A stretch of 56,508 nucleotides of DNA from a virus. A program made the translations under genes and the position numbers. Positions 37,263 to 46,952 of this stretch are shown here, piece by piece. The DNA lies in the IMG/VR virus record IMGVR_UViG_3300042402_005492, positions 1-56,508 of that record; one strand, given 5' to 3'. The notes beneath the pieces were generated by a model. The model saw only the letters and a program-made list of their open reading frames with translations. It ran no database searches and was not told the DNA's origin. Numbering within the stretch: position 1 is the first letter of the stretch; each line of letters begins with the position of its first letter.

Positions 37263-37469
37263 ATGCCTAAATATAAAATTTCAAAATCAAACCTCAAAGA
37301 ATTTTTTGGGTGGTTCGGTGATAAGAAAAAACCAAAAGATTTGCAGACTATAATTGATAATGACCCTCAACTTAAAAAATTGGATGCGGATATAGCTGCT
37401 ATACAACAAAAACATGGTAAATTGGATCCTGAGTATGTAAGATTACTTAAAAAGTATGGTGCATACTAA
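37263..37469 (+). CDS. Small conserved protein upstream of tape measure
   Basis: A 68-residue charged protein: KISKSNLKEFFGWFGDKKKP, then LQTIIDNDPQLKKLDADIAA and a helical C-terminus. Similar short proteins are common in T4-like marine phages next to tail genes, but no function is known. It starts 25 nt after a late element and is 15 nt from the tape measure start, so the two are likely co-expressed. It may assist tape measure folding; this is a guess from position. Confidence 0.6.
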   Translation: MPKYKISKSNLKEFFGWFGDKKKPKDLQTIIDNDPQLKKLDADIAAIQQKHGKLDPEYVRLLKKYGAY

Positions 37470-37484
37470 TAATATATCATAATA

Positions 37485-39875
37485 ATGATAACAAACGAAG
37501 ATTTAACAATTTTAGAAAGATACCAGAGGCAAATTAACCGACTTAGGGCGGAAGAAGCGGTTCTGTCTACTCAAAATACGGCACAATCTCAAGCGCAGTT
37601 AGCAGCTGCTCGTGCAAGATTGGATATAGTGAGAAGAGGAGCTCAAATTCAAAGAGAGAGAAACATAGATGAGGCTACTTTTCAAAAAGAGCAACTTTCC
37701 TTTGTACGATCTTTTGCAAAATTAAACAAGGATGTAAGAAAGTTATTAATAGATCAAACTACCCAAAGTTCAGTTTTTGCAAGTATTGGTAAAGATATTG
37801 CTAAAAGTAAAGCAATTCAAAAAAATCTTACAGGAGATGAACTAGCGAGGGAAATTGAAAAAGAGCAATTGATGGTTCAAATAAATGACTCTTACTTACA
37901 ACAAGCTAAATCTTTAGCAAAAACTCAGGCTGAAGCAAAAGGATTAAGTGAATTTGATCAAAGAAGATTGGAATTGCAAGAAAATCGACTGGAGTTAACT
38001 GCGGAAGAATTAGGTAGATTAAAAGCCGCTATAGATTTAGAAGAAAAACTATTTAAAAAAGAAGAACGAACAAAAGCTATACAAGAAGAACAAAAAACTT
38101 TATATGAAGCAGTTCCTGAGTCAATGAGAGGTAGTATTGATTTTGCAAAAAAATTAGGGGATACTTTAAAAACTGCTGGCGCAGGTGCAGTTGCATTTAT
38201 GTTATTAGCGGCTGTTGTAACTTCTATGGTAGCTGCATTTACGGCTTTGGATGCTGCCGCTGAAGATTTTAGAAAAGAGACAGGACTTACAAATAGTCAA
38301 ACTAAGGAAATAACTAAAGATGCAAATGCTATAACTGGAGAATTTAGAAATTTAGGTGTTGAAGCAAAAGATGTATTTGATACTGTATCCGCATTAAAAA
38401 CTGAGTTTGGTGATATATATAATACTTCTAGAGAAACAACTGCCGCTTTAAGTGTATTGAGTGCAAACTTTGGAGTAGCTGCAAAAGATGCAGCAAAAGT
38501 TCAAGGGGTTTATGAAAGAATGGGAGGTGTATCAGCAGAAACCGCTGCAAATCTTCAAATGCAAGCTGCCGAAATGGCTAATATGGCAGGGGTTGCTCCT
38601 GCTAAAGTTGCGGAAGATATTGCGGAAGCGGCAGAGGAGTCCTATAAGTTTTTCAAAGGTGATGTAAACGCACTAACTGCAGCCGCAATTCAAGCTAGAA
38701 GGTTGGGTACTAATCTTAAAGATGTATTAGAGACTAACCGAAAACTTTTAGATTTTGAAGGTGGTATTGAAGATGAGTTAGTAGCAGCAACTTTTGCTGG
38801 TGGACAATTTAATCTAACACAGGCTAGAACACTAGCTGCGTCTGGAAAGCAAGTTGAGGCACAAGAGGAGATATTAAAACAAATCCAACGAAGTGGTGAT
38901 TTTAGAAAACAAGACTTATTTACCCAAGAAGCTCTTGCAAAAGGTGCCGGAATGGAAGTTGGTGAAATTATTAAACAATTAGATGCTCAAGAAAAATTAG
39001 CTACATTGAGTGATGAAGAGCGAACAAAAGCAGAAGAGGCAATTAGGCAAGGATTGGATATTACAGATATCAATGCAGAACAGTTAGCTCAAAAAACTGA
39101 GGAGTTTGCAAAACAACAAGAAATACAGGGTTCGTTAACAAATGTAAAAAATACATTTGATGCTTTAACTGCAAGTCTTGGTACTACACTTTTACCAGTA
39201 ATGCAAGGTCTGGCATCCATATTTGAGTTTATATCATCAAGCACGGCTGGATTAATTGGATTTGTTGGAACATTGGTTATTTTATTTGGTGCACTATACG
39301 CCATTAAATTAAGAACATTCGTATTAGACACACGAGCCGCAATTCTAAAAGCTAGAGAAACGGGTTCTAGTATTATTGGTGCAGTTGCTGAAATTTTCAA
39401 AGGACAAGGAAAGATTCCAGTAATAGGTGCTGTAATAGCAGCAGCTATGATAGGTGCTTTGTTTGCCGCAATTAGTAAAGCGTCTAGTGTAAAAACTGCT
39501 GCAGACGTTTCATCTCCAGCTGATGGTAAAACTATAATATCTACAAAAGAAGGTGGGTTATTTGAATTATCACCGAATGATGATTTAGTAGCAGCTCCTG
39601 GAGCAGCATCCGCTTTAGCTAATGCAAGTAATGGAACAGGTGCAACTGCCAATGATGATGGTGATGGAAGAGGTAGAGGAAGAAATGTAAATGTAAACAA
39701 CCTATCACAATTAGCAGCACCATTACAAGCTATGATAAACGAAATAAAAGGTTTGAGAGCGGATATGGCAAGTGGTAAAATAGGAGTATATATGGATACT
39801 TCAAAGGTTACTTCTACTATCGGAAAAAAAGTTGACTCTGCTACAAGAAACAACTATAGTTTAGGACAGGCTTAA
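37485..39875 (+). CDS. Tail tape measure protein
   Basis: A 796-residue protein placed after tube and chaperone genes, where the tape measure lies. Residues ~1-215 are long charged coiled coil. Residues ~225-255 are a hydrophobic segment (AVAFMLLAAVVTSMVAAFTA). Two more hydrophobic stretches occur at ~585-610 (GLIGFVGTLVILFGALYAI) and ~645-665 (VIAAAMIGALFAAI). The C-terminus ends with DTSKVTSTIGKKVDSA, typical of tape measure ends that bind the tube. It sets tail length and enters the host membrane during DNA injection. Using about 1.5 A per residue as in other phages, a tail near 120 nm is inferred. Confidence 0.85.
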   Translation: MITNEDLTILERYQRQINRLRAEEAVLSTQNTAQSQAQLAAARARLDIVRRGAQIQRERNIDEATFQKEQLSFVRSFAKLNKDVRKLLIDQTTQSSVFASIGKDIAKSKAIQKNLTGDELAREIEKEQLMVQINDSYLQQAKSLAKTQAEAKGLSEFDQRRLELQENRLELTAEELGRLKAAIDLEEKLFKKEERTKAIQEEQKTLYEAVPESMRGSIDFAKKLGDTLKTAGAGAVAFMLLAAVVTSMVAAFTALDAAAEDFRKETGLTNSQTKEITKDANAITGEFRNLGVEAKDVFDTVSALKTEFGDIYNTSRETTAALSVLSANFGVAAKDAAKVQGVYERMGGVSAETAANLQMQAAEMANMAGVAPAKVAEDIAEAAEESYKFFKGDVNALTAAAIQARRLGTNLKDVLETNRKLLDFEGGIEDELVAATFAGGQFNLTQARTLAASGKQVEAQEEILKQIQRSGDFRKQDLFTQEALAKGAGMEVGEIIKQLDAQEKLATLSDEERTKAEEAIRQGLDITDINAEQLAQKTEEFAKQQEIQGSLTNVKNTFDALTASLGTTLLPVMQGLASIFEFISSSTAGLIGFVGTLVILFGALYAIKLRTFVLDTRAAILKARETGSSIIGAVAEIFKGQGKIPVIGAVIAAAMIGALFAAISKASSVKTAADVSSPADGKTIISTKEGGLFELSPNDDLVAAPGAASALANASNGTGATANDDGDGRGRGRNVNVNNLSQLAAPLQAMINEIKGLRADMASGKIGVYMDTSKVTSTIGKKVDSATRNNYSLGQA

Positions 39876-39887
39876 TAAATAAATAAT

Positions 39888-41981
39888 ATGCCATCATTAA
39901 AGGATCTTTTTAGAACACAAAAATTACCAACTCAAGATAATAAAGTTGGGGCAGAGGTATATGATATACGAAATAGTAAGGATATCCGAATTACTACTGC
40001 AAATGGTATATTAAACGCTACCATATTTCCCCTTGTGCAAAAAACATTAAGAAGTAGTGGATTACTAACTGCAAGAACCAAAGAAAACCTAGTAGAGTCT
40101 GAATTGGTAGGATTAAGAGCAATTAGGGGGTTATCATCGCCTGTAATTTATGGAACTAGTTTAATACGATTTAAGAGAAAAACTACTAATGCGGTTGAAG
40201 TAATGAAAAACGCAACTGCAGGGGGTAGTGAAGGTACTAACTTTGTTTTAGGTAGTACGGTTGCTAAACTTCAAGGTAAGGCATTAGAACTTGCATCTAA
40301 AATAGGAATACAATTTCCAGAAAATTTAATACCAACTAAAATATCCGAAAAATCTGAGTTTGCTAATAAAAAAGTACAGAATACTATGGTAGTATTGAAG
40401 AACTTAAAAGAAGGTTCTGAAGGAAACTTAGTTGGTAAATTATTAGCATCAACTGTACAGGGTACGCCAAACCAAATCGGAAGACAGGTATTGGGTACTG
40501 CAATAAGTTTGGCTAGAGATGAGATTAGAAGAAGTTTAACTTCATCATTTACCTTACCATCAGCACCATCTATTGGAAATCTTGATCCAACAACTGAACA
40601 AACTATTAGATTGAGAAACTATACCCCAAAACCATACGATAATCTAAACGATAGATACAGTAAAAAAGTTTCCAGAAGAGGAAATATAGCGTTTGATGGA
40701 TTGAGTGGAATACTAACCGGATTGCAAGGTAATAGAACTGCATATACAGATTTTATTTCTCAAAAAAATCAATTTGATTTATCAAATTTTGCAGATCCTA
40801 GAAAGGCTGCTATACCTGAAAAAGGTGGTTTTAGTTCTGTTATTGCTTTTGCTGAAGATCCTGAACAGGCGCTTAATGATTTTATTGGTAAAACAATTAA
40901 AAATGCTACAACTCCTATTAATATAACTAATAATATACCTGCTAGACCTACCGCTAAAAGATATAGCAAAGGAGGACTGGTAACTGGAAGAGCTAATCAC
41001 ACTTTAGAAGGTAAATTAGGAATTAGAAATGGTAGTGATACATTAAATCAATCTGCTACTTGGTATAGTGTAGATGGTACACCTCCACCACTTGGTAATG
41101 ATAAAACATTAGATGATTTTGATTTAATACCTTTTCGTTTTTGGTCGATATCAAAAAAGACTGGAGTTCATTTTAGAGCAACTATAAGTGGATTGAGTGA
41201 AACTGTTTCTCCATCTTGGAATTCATCTAAATTTATAGGTAATCCATATAATTTTTATACATACGAAGGTGTTGAGAGGAGTGTTTCGTTTACTTTCAAA
41301 TTATATGCATTAAACGGTGAAGAGCTAAAGCGAATGTGGGAAAAATTATCGTTTCTAAACACATTTGCGTATCCACAACAATATGCGGATCCGTATGTAA
41401 CACCTCCTTTTATGAAGTTTACATTAGGTAATATGTATAAGGATAAAGAAGGTTTTATTGAGTCATTAACTTTTACAGTTGATGATACTACACCTTGGGA
41501 AACTGGAATACCTCATATTAATAGTAGTGGATTACCATATTTGGATGACTCATTAGTTGATTATAAATTACCAACTATTATAGAAGTACAAATGACAATT
41601 AAATTTGTTGAGTCTCAAAGTACATATTGGGGATCTGTATCTGGATCACTTACTCCAAAAAGAGTTTATTATTATGGAGTGGATAGATCAATACAAACTA
41701 AAAGTGAAATTGATGGTAATATGCTTCCTGATGGTTCAACTCCAGGAGGATTGGAAATCCCAGAAGTACGTGAGCGAAGAATAGCAGCAGCATCCGCGCC
41801 TGATACAGGTCCAAGTAAGGAAGTTATTGATAACGCCAGAAAACAATTAATGATTGGTGATAGGCAAATTGAATTACCAACTGGAATGTCTGGTATACAA
41901 ATGCCTGTGCAACAACAAAAATTAGCAGCTAAAAAAGCTGGTGGTCTTGGTTTTGTTAAAAAACTTTTTGGTGGAAAATAA
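39888..41981 (+). CDS. Baseplate/tail-tube initiator protein, gp48/gp54-like
   Basis: A 697-residue protein. The C-terminal half (about 415-580) contains RFWSISKKTGVHFRATISGL, then SWNSSKFIGNPYNFYTYEGV and VSFTFKLYALNGEELKRMWE. These resemble tube-like baseplate proteins that cap the hub and nucleate the tail tube (gp48 and gp54 in T4). A SAYPQ-like/Tyr-Pro segment and LPTIIEVQMTIKFVESQ strand follow, as in these families. The N-terminal half is helical with no clear match. It lies directly after the tape measure, as expected for a baseplate centre protein. One large protein may do the job of two T4 proteins. Confidence 0.6.
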   Translation: MPSLKDLFRTQKLPTQDNKVGAEVYDIRNSKDIRITTANGILNATIFPLVQKTLRSSGLLTARTKENLVESELVGLRAIRGLSSPVIYGTSLIRFKRKTTNAVEVMKNATAGGSEGTNFVLGSTVAKLQGKALELASKIGIQFPENLIPTKISEKSEFANKKVQNTMVVLKNLKEGSEGNLVGKLLASTVQGTPNQIGRQVLGTAISLARDEIRRSLTSSFTLPSAPSIGNLDPTTEQTIRLRNYTPKPYDNLNDRYSKKVSRRGNIAFDGLSGILTGLQGNRTAYTDFISQKNQFDLSNFADPRKAAIPEKGGFSSVIAFAEDPEQALNDFIGKTIKNATTPINITNNIPARPTAKRYSKGGLVTGRANHTLEGKLGIRNGSDTLNQSATWYSVDGTPPPLGNDKTLDDFDLIPFRFWSISKKTGVHFRATISGLSETVSPSWNSSKFIGNPYNFYTYEGVERSVSFTFKLYALNGEELKRMWEKLSFLNTFAYPQQYADPYVTPPFMKFTLGNMYKDKEGFIESLTFTVDDTTPWETGIPHINSSGLPYLDDSLVDYKLPTIIEVQMTIKFVESQSTYWGSVSGSLTPKRVYYYGVDRSIQTKSEIDGNMLPDGSTPGGLEIPEVRERRIAAASAPDTGPSKEVIDNARKQLMIGDRQIELPTGMSGIQMPVQQQKLAAKKAGGLGFVKKLFGGK

Positions 41982-42000
41982 ATTATAATTTGTAATATAT

Positions 42001-42297
42001 ATGAGTAATAGTAGGTATCAACGAAGTGCACGTAAAAAATTAATTGATGGTAGAGAAGTATATAGACCAAAAATATATCCAAATATACCATTAAGAGATG
42101 ATGATGTTTATATTGCAACCGAATTGGGTGATAGATTGGATACATTAGCATTTGATTACTATGAAGATGCTACTTTATGGTGGATAATTGCATCTGCAAA
42201 CAACATACATGGTGCTAAATTCGCTTTTGAACCTGGAACCGTATTAAGAATACCTCAAAACTATATTCAAATACTTAGAAATTTTACTGAAGAATAA
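42001..42297 (+). CDS. LysM-like baseplate protein, gp53-like
   Basis: A 98-residue protein. Residues ~38-85 read ATELGDRLDTLAFDYYEDAT, WWIIASANNI and PGTVLRIP, the pattern of a LysM or tail protein X domain. T4 gp53 and many small tail proteins use this domain in the baseplate wedge or hub. The TAA shares bases with the next ATG, coupling it to the hub-like gene. The small size means it could also correspond to protein X of other phages. Confidence 0.7.
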   Translation: MSNSRYQRSARKKLIDGREVYRPKIYPNIPLRDDDVYIATELGDRLDTLAFDYYEDATLWWIIASANNIHGAKFAFEPGTVLRIPQNYIQILRNFTEE

Positions 42298-45017
42298 TGT
42301 GGCCAACTATATCAAACATTGATCTAAAAATTGCAAACAAAATTAAGAGCTATGCAAATGATAATCTAGCAGCATCAGGATTGAATGCTTGGGTTAGAGT
42401 ATACTCTGGAGCAATAAATGATAAAGGTCAACCGGGATTAATTTTACAATCAAATACCGATTTTAAAATATTTAGTGCAGCTGGTGAAAAATCTATATAT
42501 GGAAATTCTCAATTATCGGGAACCATTGGAACAGATTGGGATGGAAATCCTGTTGTTAGTGATGTTGGAAGAGTTTTAAGACCATCTCCAATAATAACTA
42601 CATTAAATTCCAAAGAAGGTCAGGATCAAATATCAAGAACTTGTGACTTTAGTATAACTTGTTTTTCATTAGAACAATTAGAATTAATACAAACTTATTT
42701 TATGGAACCTGGATATTCAGTTGGTGTTGAATGGGGATGGAATACTGGAGAGAGTGCTAAGGGGTTGATAAATACAGGCACTAAACAAAATGGAATACTC
42801 AACGCTATAGCAGATGTGACATTAAATAATGAACAACTTAGTTCAAAGCGTATATTTACTAGTGGTGAATATGATATATTTTTAGGATTTATAGTTGGCT
42901 CTACAGTTACTAGTGACGGTGAAAATTTTAAAGTTGATGTAAGATTAAGAGGAGCACCCTCATTACCCACGTATTTACAATCTCAAAACAGAATAACTAT
43001 AAAATCTGCAGGAACAGAACCTGATCCTGACAAATCTAAAGCCCTTTATCCTGAAAACGAACTTACTAGTGATGCTAATACCGAAGAAGAAGCTAAAAAG
43101 AGAAGGTTTAAATATATGTTTAACGAACTACCTGCTTTTAGACAAACTGAAAGTGTTAAAAAACTAATCGATAAAGCTAAAGCGATTGATTTTATAAATT
43201 TTGATAGAGTTATTCAAGCGAGAATTGATGAATTTTTAGCATCACAAACTGTGGACTCGGGAGAAGAGGAGGCTGCTCTAACCGGAGGTGAAGCTGTACC
43301 AGTGGTATCAGTGACTTTATCAGATGTTGGTGAAATTGAGGTGCCAAGAGAAAAATTATTCTCAACAAATAGATACCTTAGATTTGAATTGGCAATTGCT
43401 ATATTAAACGAAATAGGTACGGTTGATAAATATGAGTTTGGTGGAAAATCCGTGTCTTTTAAAATAAACATTGACACTACTGTAATAGGAGCGTTTCCTT
43501 ATATGTTTTCAACTAAAAAATCCAAACTACTTATTCCTGGAGCAGTTCCTGATTTTAAAAACACATATTTTTTATCTTCGGAAGAAATAGAGCAAAGGCA
43601 AAATGGATTATTAAATAACTATAATATCGTAAAAGCTGCCAATTTTGTAGCGTTTGTTGAACAATTTAATGCTTTGAACGATTTTGGATTAAAGGAAAAA
43701 AAAGGATACTATGGATATTTAAAAAATCTGTATGTAAATTTTGATATGTTCAAAGCCAAAATTGAACAAAAAAATAAAAACATAAGAGAAATACTTGAAG
43801 ATATTTTAAATGAAATGTCATCGGCAGTTAACTCATTTTGGAATTTTCAAATAGTAGAAGGAGAAATTAGAAAAACTGCGGAAGGAAGAGCAGCTGATTT
43901 TAGAAGAAACGCTCCAGGTGTTGCCGCTCCAGTGGCCACTAATACAGGTACATTTAATCCGCGTGGGGGATATATTGTGGGTGCAGGAGCTACTAATGTT
44001 GTAGCAGAATCGGATAGTAGTACATTCAGTGCCACTGGAGTAGAAAATGATATTGTGATAACGGTTGTAGATGAAAACTGGATTGGTGAAAATCCTGATC
44101 CAGGTGGACTTATAACATTTAATCATACTGGAGTAGGTTCTCCATTTTTAAACGCAACATTGGATATATCTATACCTGCTGAACTTGGTGCAAAAATTAT
44201 TAACACTAGATTGGGTGCTGTCAGTCAAACAGACGTTAGAGATGTAAGAATAACTAAAGATACTTTGTTTAATTCGGAAACAGATTTATTCTTAAAAAAA
44301 GTTCAACCACCTGTTTCTGGTTCTGATTCTGATAAAGATACAAACACAGACTTAAATGAAGATGAGCAAGTTACTGAAAATATAAAACAAATAGCAGAAC
44401 AGGAAGCGAAAATTGATAAATCTAAAACTGTAGATAGTACCCGTACAGAAAGTTCTGTGAATGGAGCAATACTTGTACGTCCTGTCCAAACTTTTTATGA
44501 TAAGGATGGTAACGTAATTAAAGTCACTGTAGATGGGGTTACTGAATACTACGCACAACTAAGATTAACTCAAGAACAGATTAGGGCAGCCGCTACTCAA
44601 GAAACTCAAATTAAAGTAGATCGTGTGACAACAAATTTGGAAAAGATAGATGTAGTTGCTAAACCAACTATATATACACTTTCAAATATGGCATTTCAAA
44701 CGGACTCTGGAGTAAAAGGTGGAGTTAAGGCATATTTTATGGTATATTGTTTAGATGATACTGATTTTCTTGAAAAAATGAAAACTTATTATTTTGAAGC
44801 AAAAGGAACTGGAGCATTATCTCAACCGTTACCAATAAAATATTCATTTACAATATTAGGAAATAGTGGAATACGAAGAGGTGATACCTTTAAAATAGAT
44901 GGTATTCCTAGAAAATACGCAGAAAAAGGAGTATTTCAAGTAACTGGAATAGAACATTCACTATCAGGTATGAGATGGGAAACTACAGTTGAAGGATTAT
45001 ATAGACAAATAGAATAA
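42297..45017 (+). CDS. Baseplate hub protein candidate (gp27-like C-terminus)
   Basis: A 906-residue protein. The N-terminal ~250 residues include TCDFSITCFSLEQLELIQTY and GYSVGVEWGWNTGES, a conserved phage tail motif. The middle is low-complexity and Lys/Glu/Thr-rich (about 640-740). The C-terminus reads GIRRGDTFKIDGIPRKYAEK, GVFQVTGIEHSL and RWETTVEGLYR, the pattern of hub proteins that form the tube-like ring under the tail tube (gp27 type). It overlaps the LysM-like gene. No lysozyme domain is seen, so penetration activity must lie elsewhere. A long insert relative to T4 gp27 (391 aa) is evident. Confidence 0.55.
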   Translation: MWPTISNIDLKIANKIKSYANDNLAASGLNAWVRVYSGAINDKGQPGLILQSNTDFKIFSAAGEKSIYGNSQLSGTIGTDWDGNPVVSDVGRVLRPSPIITTLNSKEGQDQISRTCDFSITCFSLEQLELIQTYFMEPGYSVGVEWGWNTGESAKGLINTGTKQNGILNAIADVTLNNEQLSSKRIFTSGEYDIFLGFIVGSTVTSDGENFKVDVRLRGAPSLPTYLQSQNRITIKSAGTEPDPDKSKALYPENELTSDANTEEEAKKRRFKYMFNELPAFRQTESVKKLIDKAKAIDFINFDRVIQARIDEFLASQTVDSGEEEAALTGGEAVPVVSVTLSDVGEIEVPREKLFSTNRYLRFELAIAILNEIGTVDKYEFGGKSVSFKINIDTTVIGAFPYMFSTKKSKLLIPGAVPDFKNTYFLSSEEIEQRQNGLLNNYNIVKAANFVAFVEQFNALNDFGLKEKKGYYGYLKNLYVNFDMFKAKIEQKNKNIREILEDILNEMSSAVNSFWNFQIVEGEIRKTAEGRAADFRRNAPGVAAPVATNTGTFNPRGGYIVGAGATNVVAESDSSTFSATGVENDIVITVVDENWIGENPDPGGLITFNHTGVGSPFLNATLDISIPAELGAKIINTRLGAVSQTDVRDVRITKDTLFNSETDLFLKKVQPPVSGSDSDKDTNTDLNEDEQVTENIKQIAEQEAKIDKSKTVDSTRTESSVNGAILVRPVQTFYDKDGNVIKVTVDGVTEYYAQLRLTQEQIRAAATQETQIKVDRVTTNLEKIDVVAKPTIYTLSNMAFQTDSGVKGGVKAYFMVYCLDDTDFLEKMKTYYFEAKGTGALSQPLPIKYSFTILGNSGIRRGDTFKIDGIPRKYAEKGVFQVTGIEHSLSGMRWETTVEGLYRQIE

Positions 45018-45024
45018 AAATATT

Positions 45025-45393
45025 ATGGCAATAAATATTCTCAGATATAATAAAATTTTGGAAAATGATGTAAAGGACTTTACTATTCGTAAAATACGGA
45101 CATCTGCCCTATTACCAACTGAAGATGATTACAAAATAGGATATATTCAACGATACTTTATTCAAAAAAGAAACGATGAGGGATCTTACATATATGAAGT
45201 GACGAAACAATATTTTGGCAATATATTAGATAACCCATTTTTTAAAGGGGTAACACTAAAATGGAAAATATCAGGAAATAGAGAGGAAGTTAGAGAGATG
45301 AACCGAAAATCTGTAAGTTATTCATCTAAGGATATGAAAACACTTTCATTGTATCTACCAAATCATTTACAATTTCATAAAGAAAGAGTATAA
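45025..45393 (+). CDS. Conserved tail-cluster protein of unknown function
   Basis: A 122-residue protein just after the hub candidate. It contains IGYIQRYFIQKRNDEGSYIY and VTKQYFGNILDNPFFKGVTL, then a charged helical region. The pattern is reminiscent of short conserved proteins near baseplate genes in related phages, but no family or fold was recognised. Basic, with no membrane or signal segment. A structural or assembly role is inferred only from position. Confidence 0.5.
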   Translation: MAINILRYNKILENDVKDFTIRKIRTSALLPTEDDYKIGYIQRYFIQKRNDEGSYIYEVTKQYFGNILDNPFFKGVTLKWKISGNREEVREMNRKSVSYSSKDMKTLSLYLPNHLQFHKERV

Positions 45394-45415
45394 AATAAGT
45401 TTTGAAAAAAAAGGT

Positions 45416-45425
45416 TATATTTATT
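45416..45425 (+). promoter_or_regulatory. Candidate late promoter element (TATATTTATT)
   Basis: A single mismatch from the consensus, 24 nt before the ATG at 45450. Confidence 0.45.
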
Positions 45426-45449
45426 CAAAAATAAACTCAAATAAAGTAT

Positions 45450-45581
45450 ATGGCAAAAGGTGGTAAGGGTGCTGTTGCATCTCAAAAGATTTCGTTTGGT
45501 AAGAAAAGAACTGGAGTAGCTAAAAAGTCCTACTCAAAATACGAAGAAAAACCAAAAAAATATAGAGGACAGGGTAGATAA
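45450..45581 (+). CDS. Small basic Lys/Gly-rich protein (43 aa)
   Basis: A 43-residue protein with about one third Lys and Arg. It begins MAKGGKGAVASQK and ends KKSYSKYEEKPKKYRGQGR. Short basic proteins with this ending occur in many phages and their function is unknown; nucleic acid binding or virion packaging is possible. It has its own late-type element upstream, and the next gene has a host-like promoter overlapping its stop region, so it forms a short unit of its own. Confidence 0.6.
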   Translation: MAKGGKGAVASQKISFGKKRTGVAKKSYSKYEEKPKKYRGQGR

Positions 45582-45585
45582 ATAA

Positions 45586-45617
45586 TTTGGAATTGTGGAA
45601 TTTTTTTATTACCTTTG
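45586..45617 (+). promoter_or_regulatory. Bacteroidota-type promoter before DNA polymerase
   Basis: TTTG at 45586, a 20-nt spacer after TTG, and TACCTTTG at 45610-45617. The expected start of transcription is ~5 nt later, at or next to the ATG at 45623, so the mRNA may be leaderless. The sequence is nearly the same as the promoter at 54996. Confidence 0.75.
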
Positions 45618-45622
45618 TATAA

Positions 45623-46912
45623 ATGAATGTAGTAGAGACAGCTTCCGAACTAAAAGAATTAAAGGAGTATATTAGTGGTAAATCCTCATATTGGTTTCCG
45701 ATGTGGGTTGATTTTGATCTACACCCACTAAACAACCAATTATCCTTTATTTTCATCCGATGTGACGAGCGAGAATATATTCTACCACACAATCATATAG
45801 ATACTCTCTCAATAGATTTGGAGGGTATATACGATGTTCTTTTAACAAAAGGGTATAAATGGGTGTTTGGATGTAAGAAGTTCTTAAACACTCTTAAAAC
45901 CCCTAATTTGGAATTATACGATATTGATACCGCTTGGTTCTTAAAAACATCCCAAACGATAGATTATCGTACTCCATTCGAAGGTTTATTGCATGGTTGG
46001 AAAACCAAAGGATATTATGATAATCTCATACAATCCATCCCAATTCTAAAATTATGTGAAGTAATACAAACTATAATTCCAAAATATACCGATTTGGACG
46101 ATAGTGATTATAACTTCTATTGGTACAACCTAACATATATCCCCCTCCTTTCAGAAATTGAGAAATGTGGGGTTCGAGTCGATGGGAAAAAATTTACAGA
46201 TAGATGGTCTCACTCCCAAAAACACATTTCCTCCACTAACCGAGTCTTCACCGAATACAATCCATTCACAATTACGGGTAGACCTTCCAACCGATTTGGG
46301 GGTATCAACTTTGCAGCCCTTAACAAAACCGATGGGAGTAGAGAATGTTTCGTATCTGATGGGATATTCCTACAAATGGATTACGATGCGTACCACCCTC
46401 GTCTTATCGGTAAGTTGATTGGATACGAACTCCCTAAAACCTCCGTTCACCGATGGTTGAGTGAGCAATACGGAACAACATACGAAGAGGGTAAAGGGGT
46501 AACATTCCAACTCCTCTATGGGGGAATACCTGATGAGTTTTTGCAAATCCCATACTTTAAGAGTGTAGATGAGTACATTAAAGATTTGTGGGTAAAAGTA
46601 CAAAGGGATGGGTATTTAACCACATTAAAAAGAAGGATACCTCTGAGTTGGATAGAAGGAGCAAACCCACAAAAGGTGTTCAACTACTTATTACAGGCAG
46701 TAGAAACAGAACTCAATGTGGATAAGATTGGTAAGATATTGGATTATATAAAGGGTAGTGGAATAACTTTTTGTTTATATACCTATGACTCGTTCCTTTT
46801 TGATGTACCTATAGATGTGGATACTGATACGATAGTAAAACTCAAAGGGATTGTAGAAGGGGGTGGATTTCCGATAAAAGCGAGTTGGGGTGAAAATTAT
46901 GGAAACCTATAA
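45623..46912 (+). CDS. Short divergent family A DNA polymerase
   Basis: A 429-residue protein, far shorter than usual phage PolA proteins. Motif A is QMDYDAYHPRL (D253), where families usually have D-Y-S-Q-I-E-L-R. ITGRPSNRFGGINFAALN (218-235) matches the TGRLSS...LQN region. Motif B is KGVTFQLLYGG (291-301). Motif C is YTYDSFLFDV, so the usual H-D-E is Y-D389-S. The N-terminal ~110 residues include VDFDLHP, possibly a worn exonuclease-like domain with DxD. It replicates or repairs phage DNA if active. A host-type promoter sits just upstream. Loss of Glu in motif C may lower activity or point to a special role. Confidence 0.8.
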   Translation: MNVVETASELKELKEYISGKSSYWFPMWVDFDLHPLNNQLSFIFIRCDEREYILPHNHIDTLSIDLEGIYDVLLTKGYKWVFGCKKFLNTLKTPNLELYDIDTAWFLKTSQTIDYRTPFEGLLHGWKTKGYYDNLIQSIPILKLCEVIQTIIPKYTDLDDSDYNFYWYNLTYIPLLSEIEKCGVRVDGKKFTDRWSHSQKHISSTNRVFTEYNPFTITGRPSNRFGGINFAALNKTDGSRECFVSDGIFLQMDYDAYHPRLIGKLIGYELPKTSVHRWLSEQYGTTYEEGKGVTFQLLYGGIPDEFLQIPYFKSVDEYIKDLWVKVQRDGYLTTLKRRIPLSWIEGANPQKVFNYLLQAVETELNVDKIGKILDYIKGSGITFCLYTYDSFLFDVPIDVDTDTIVKLKGIVEGGGFPIKASWGENYGNL

Positions 46913-46916
46913 ACCC

Positions 46917-46926
46917 GATATTTATA
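46917..46926 (+). promoter_or_regulatory. Candidate late promoter element (GATATTTATA)
   Basis: A single mismatch from the consensus, 26 nt before the nuclease ATG at 46953. Confidence 0.45.
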
Positions 46927-46950
46927 GTATGTAACAAAAACTATACTATA
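46923..46950 (+). repeat. Inverted repeat before nuclease gene
   Basis: TATAGTAT (46923-46930) and ATACTATA (46943-46950) are a perfect 8-bp inverted repeat with a 12-nt loop, ending 2 nt before the ATG. It overlaps the late-type element and could be an operator or a hairpin that hides the start. All-AT except one pair, so chance is possible. Confidence 0.4.
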
Positions 46951-46952
46951 AT

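Noticed and set aside
46158-46418. Small + strand frame inside the polymerase gene
   Set aside because: Overlaps conserved polymerase motifs in another frame and lacks any recognisable pattern.
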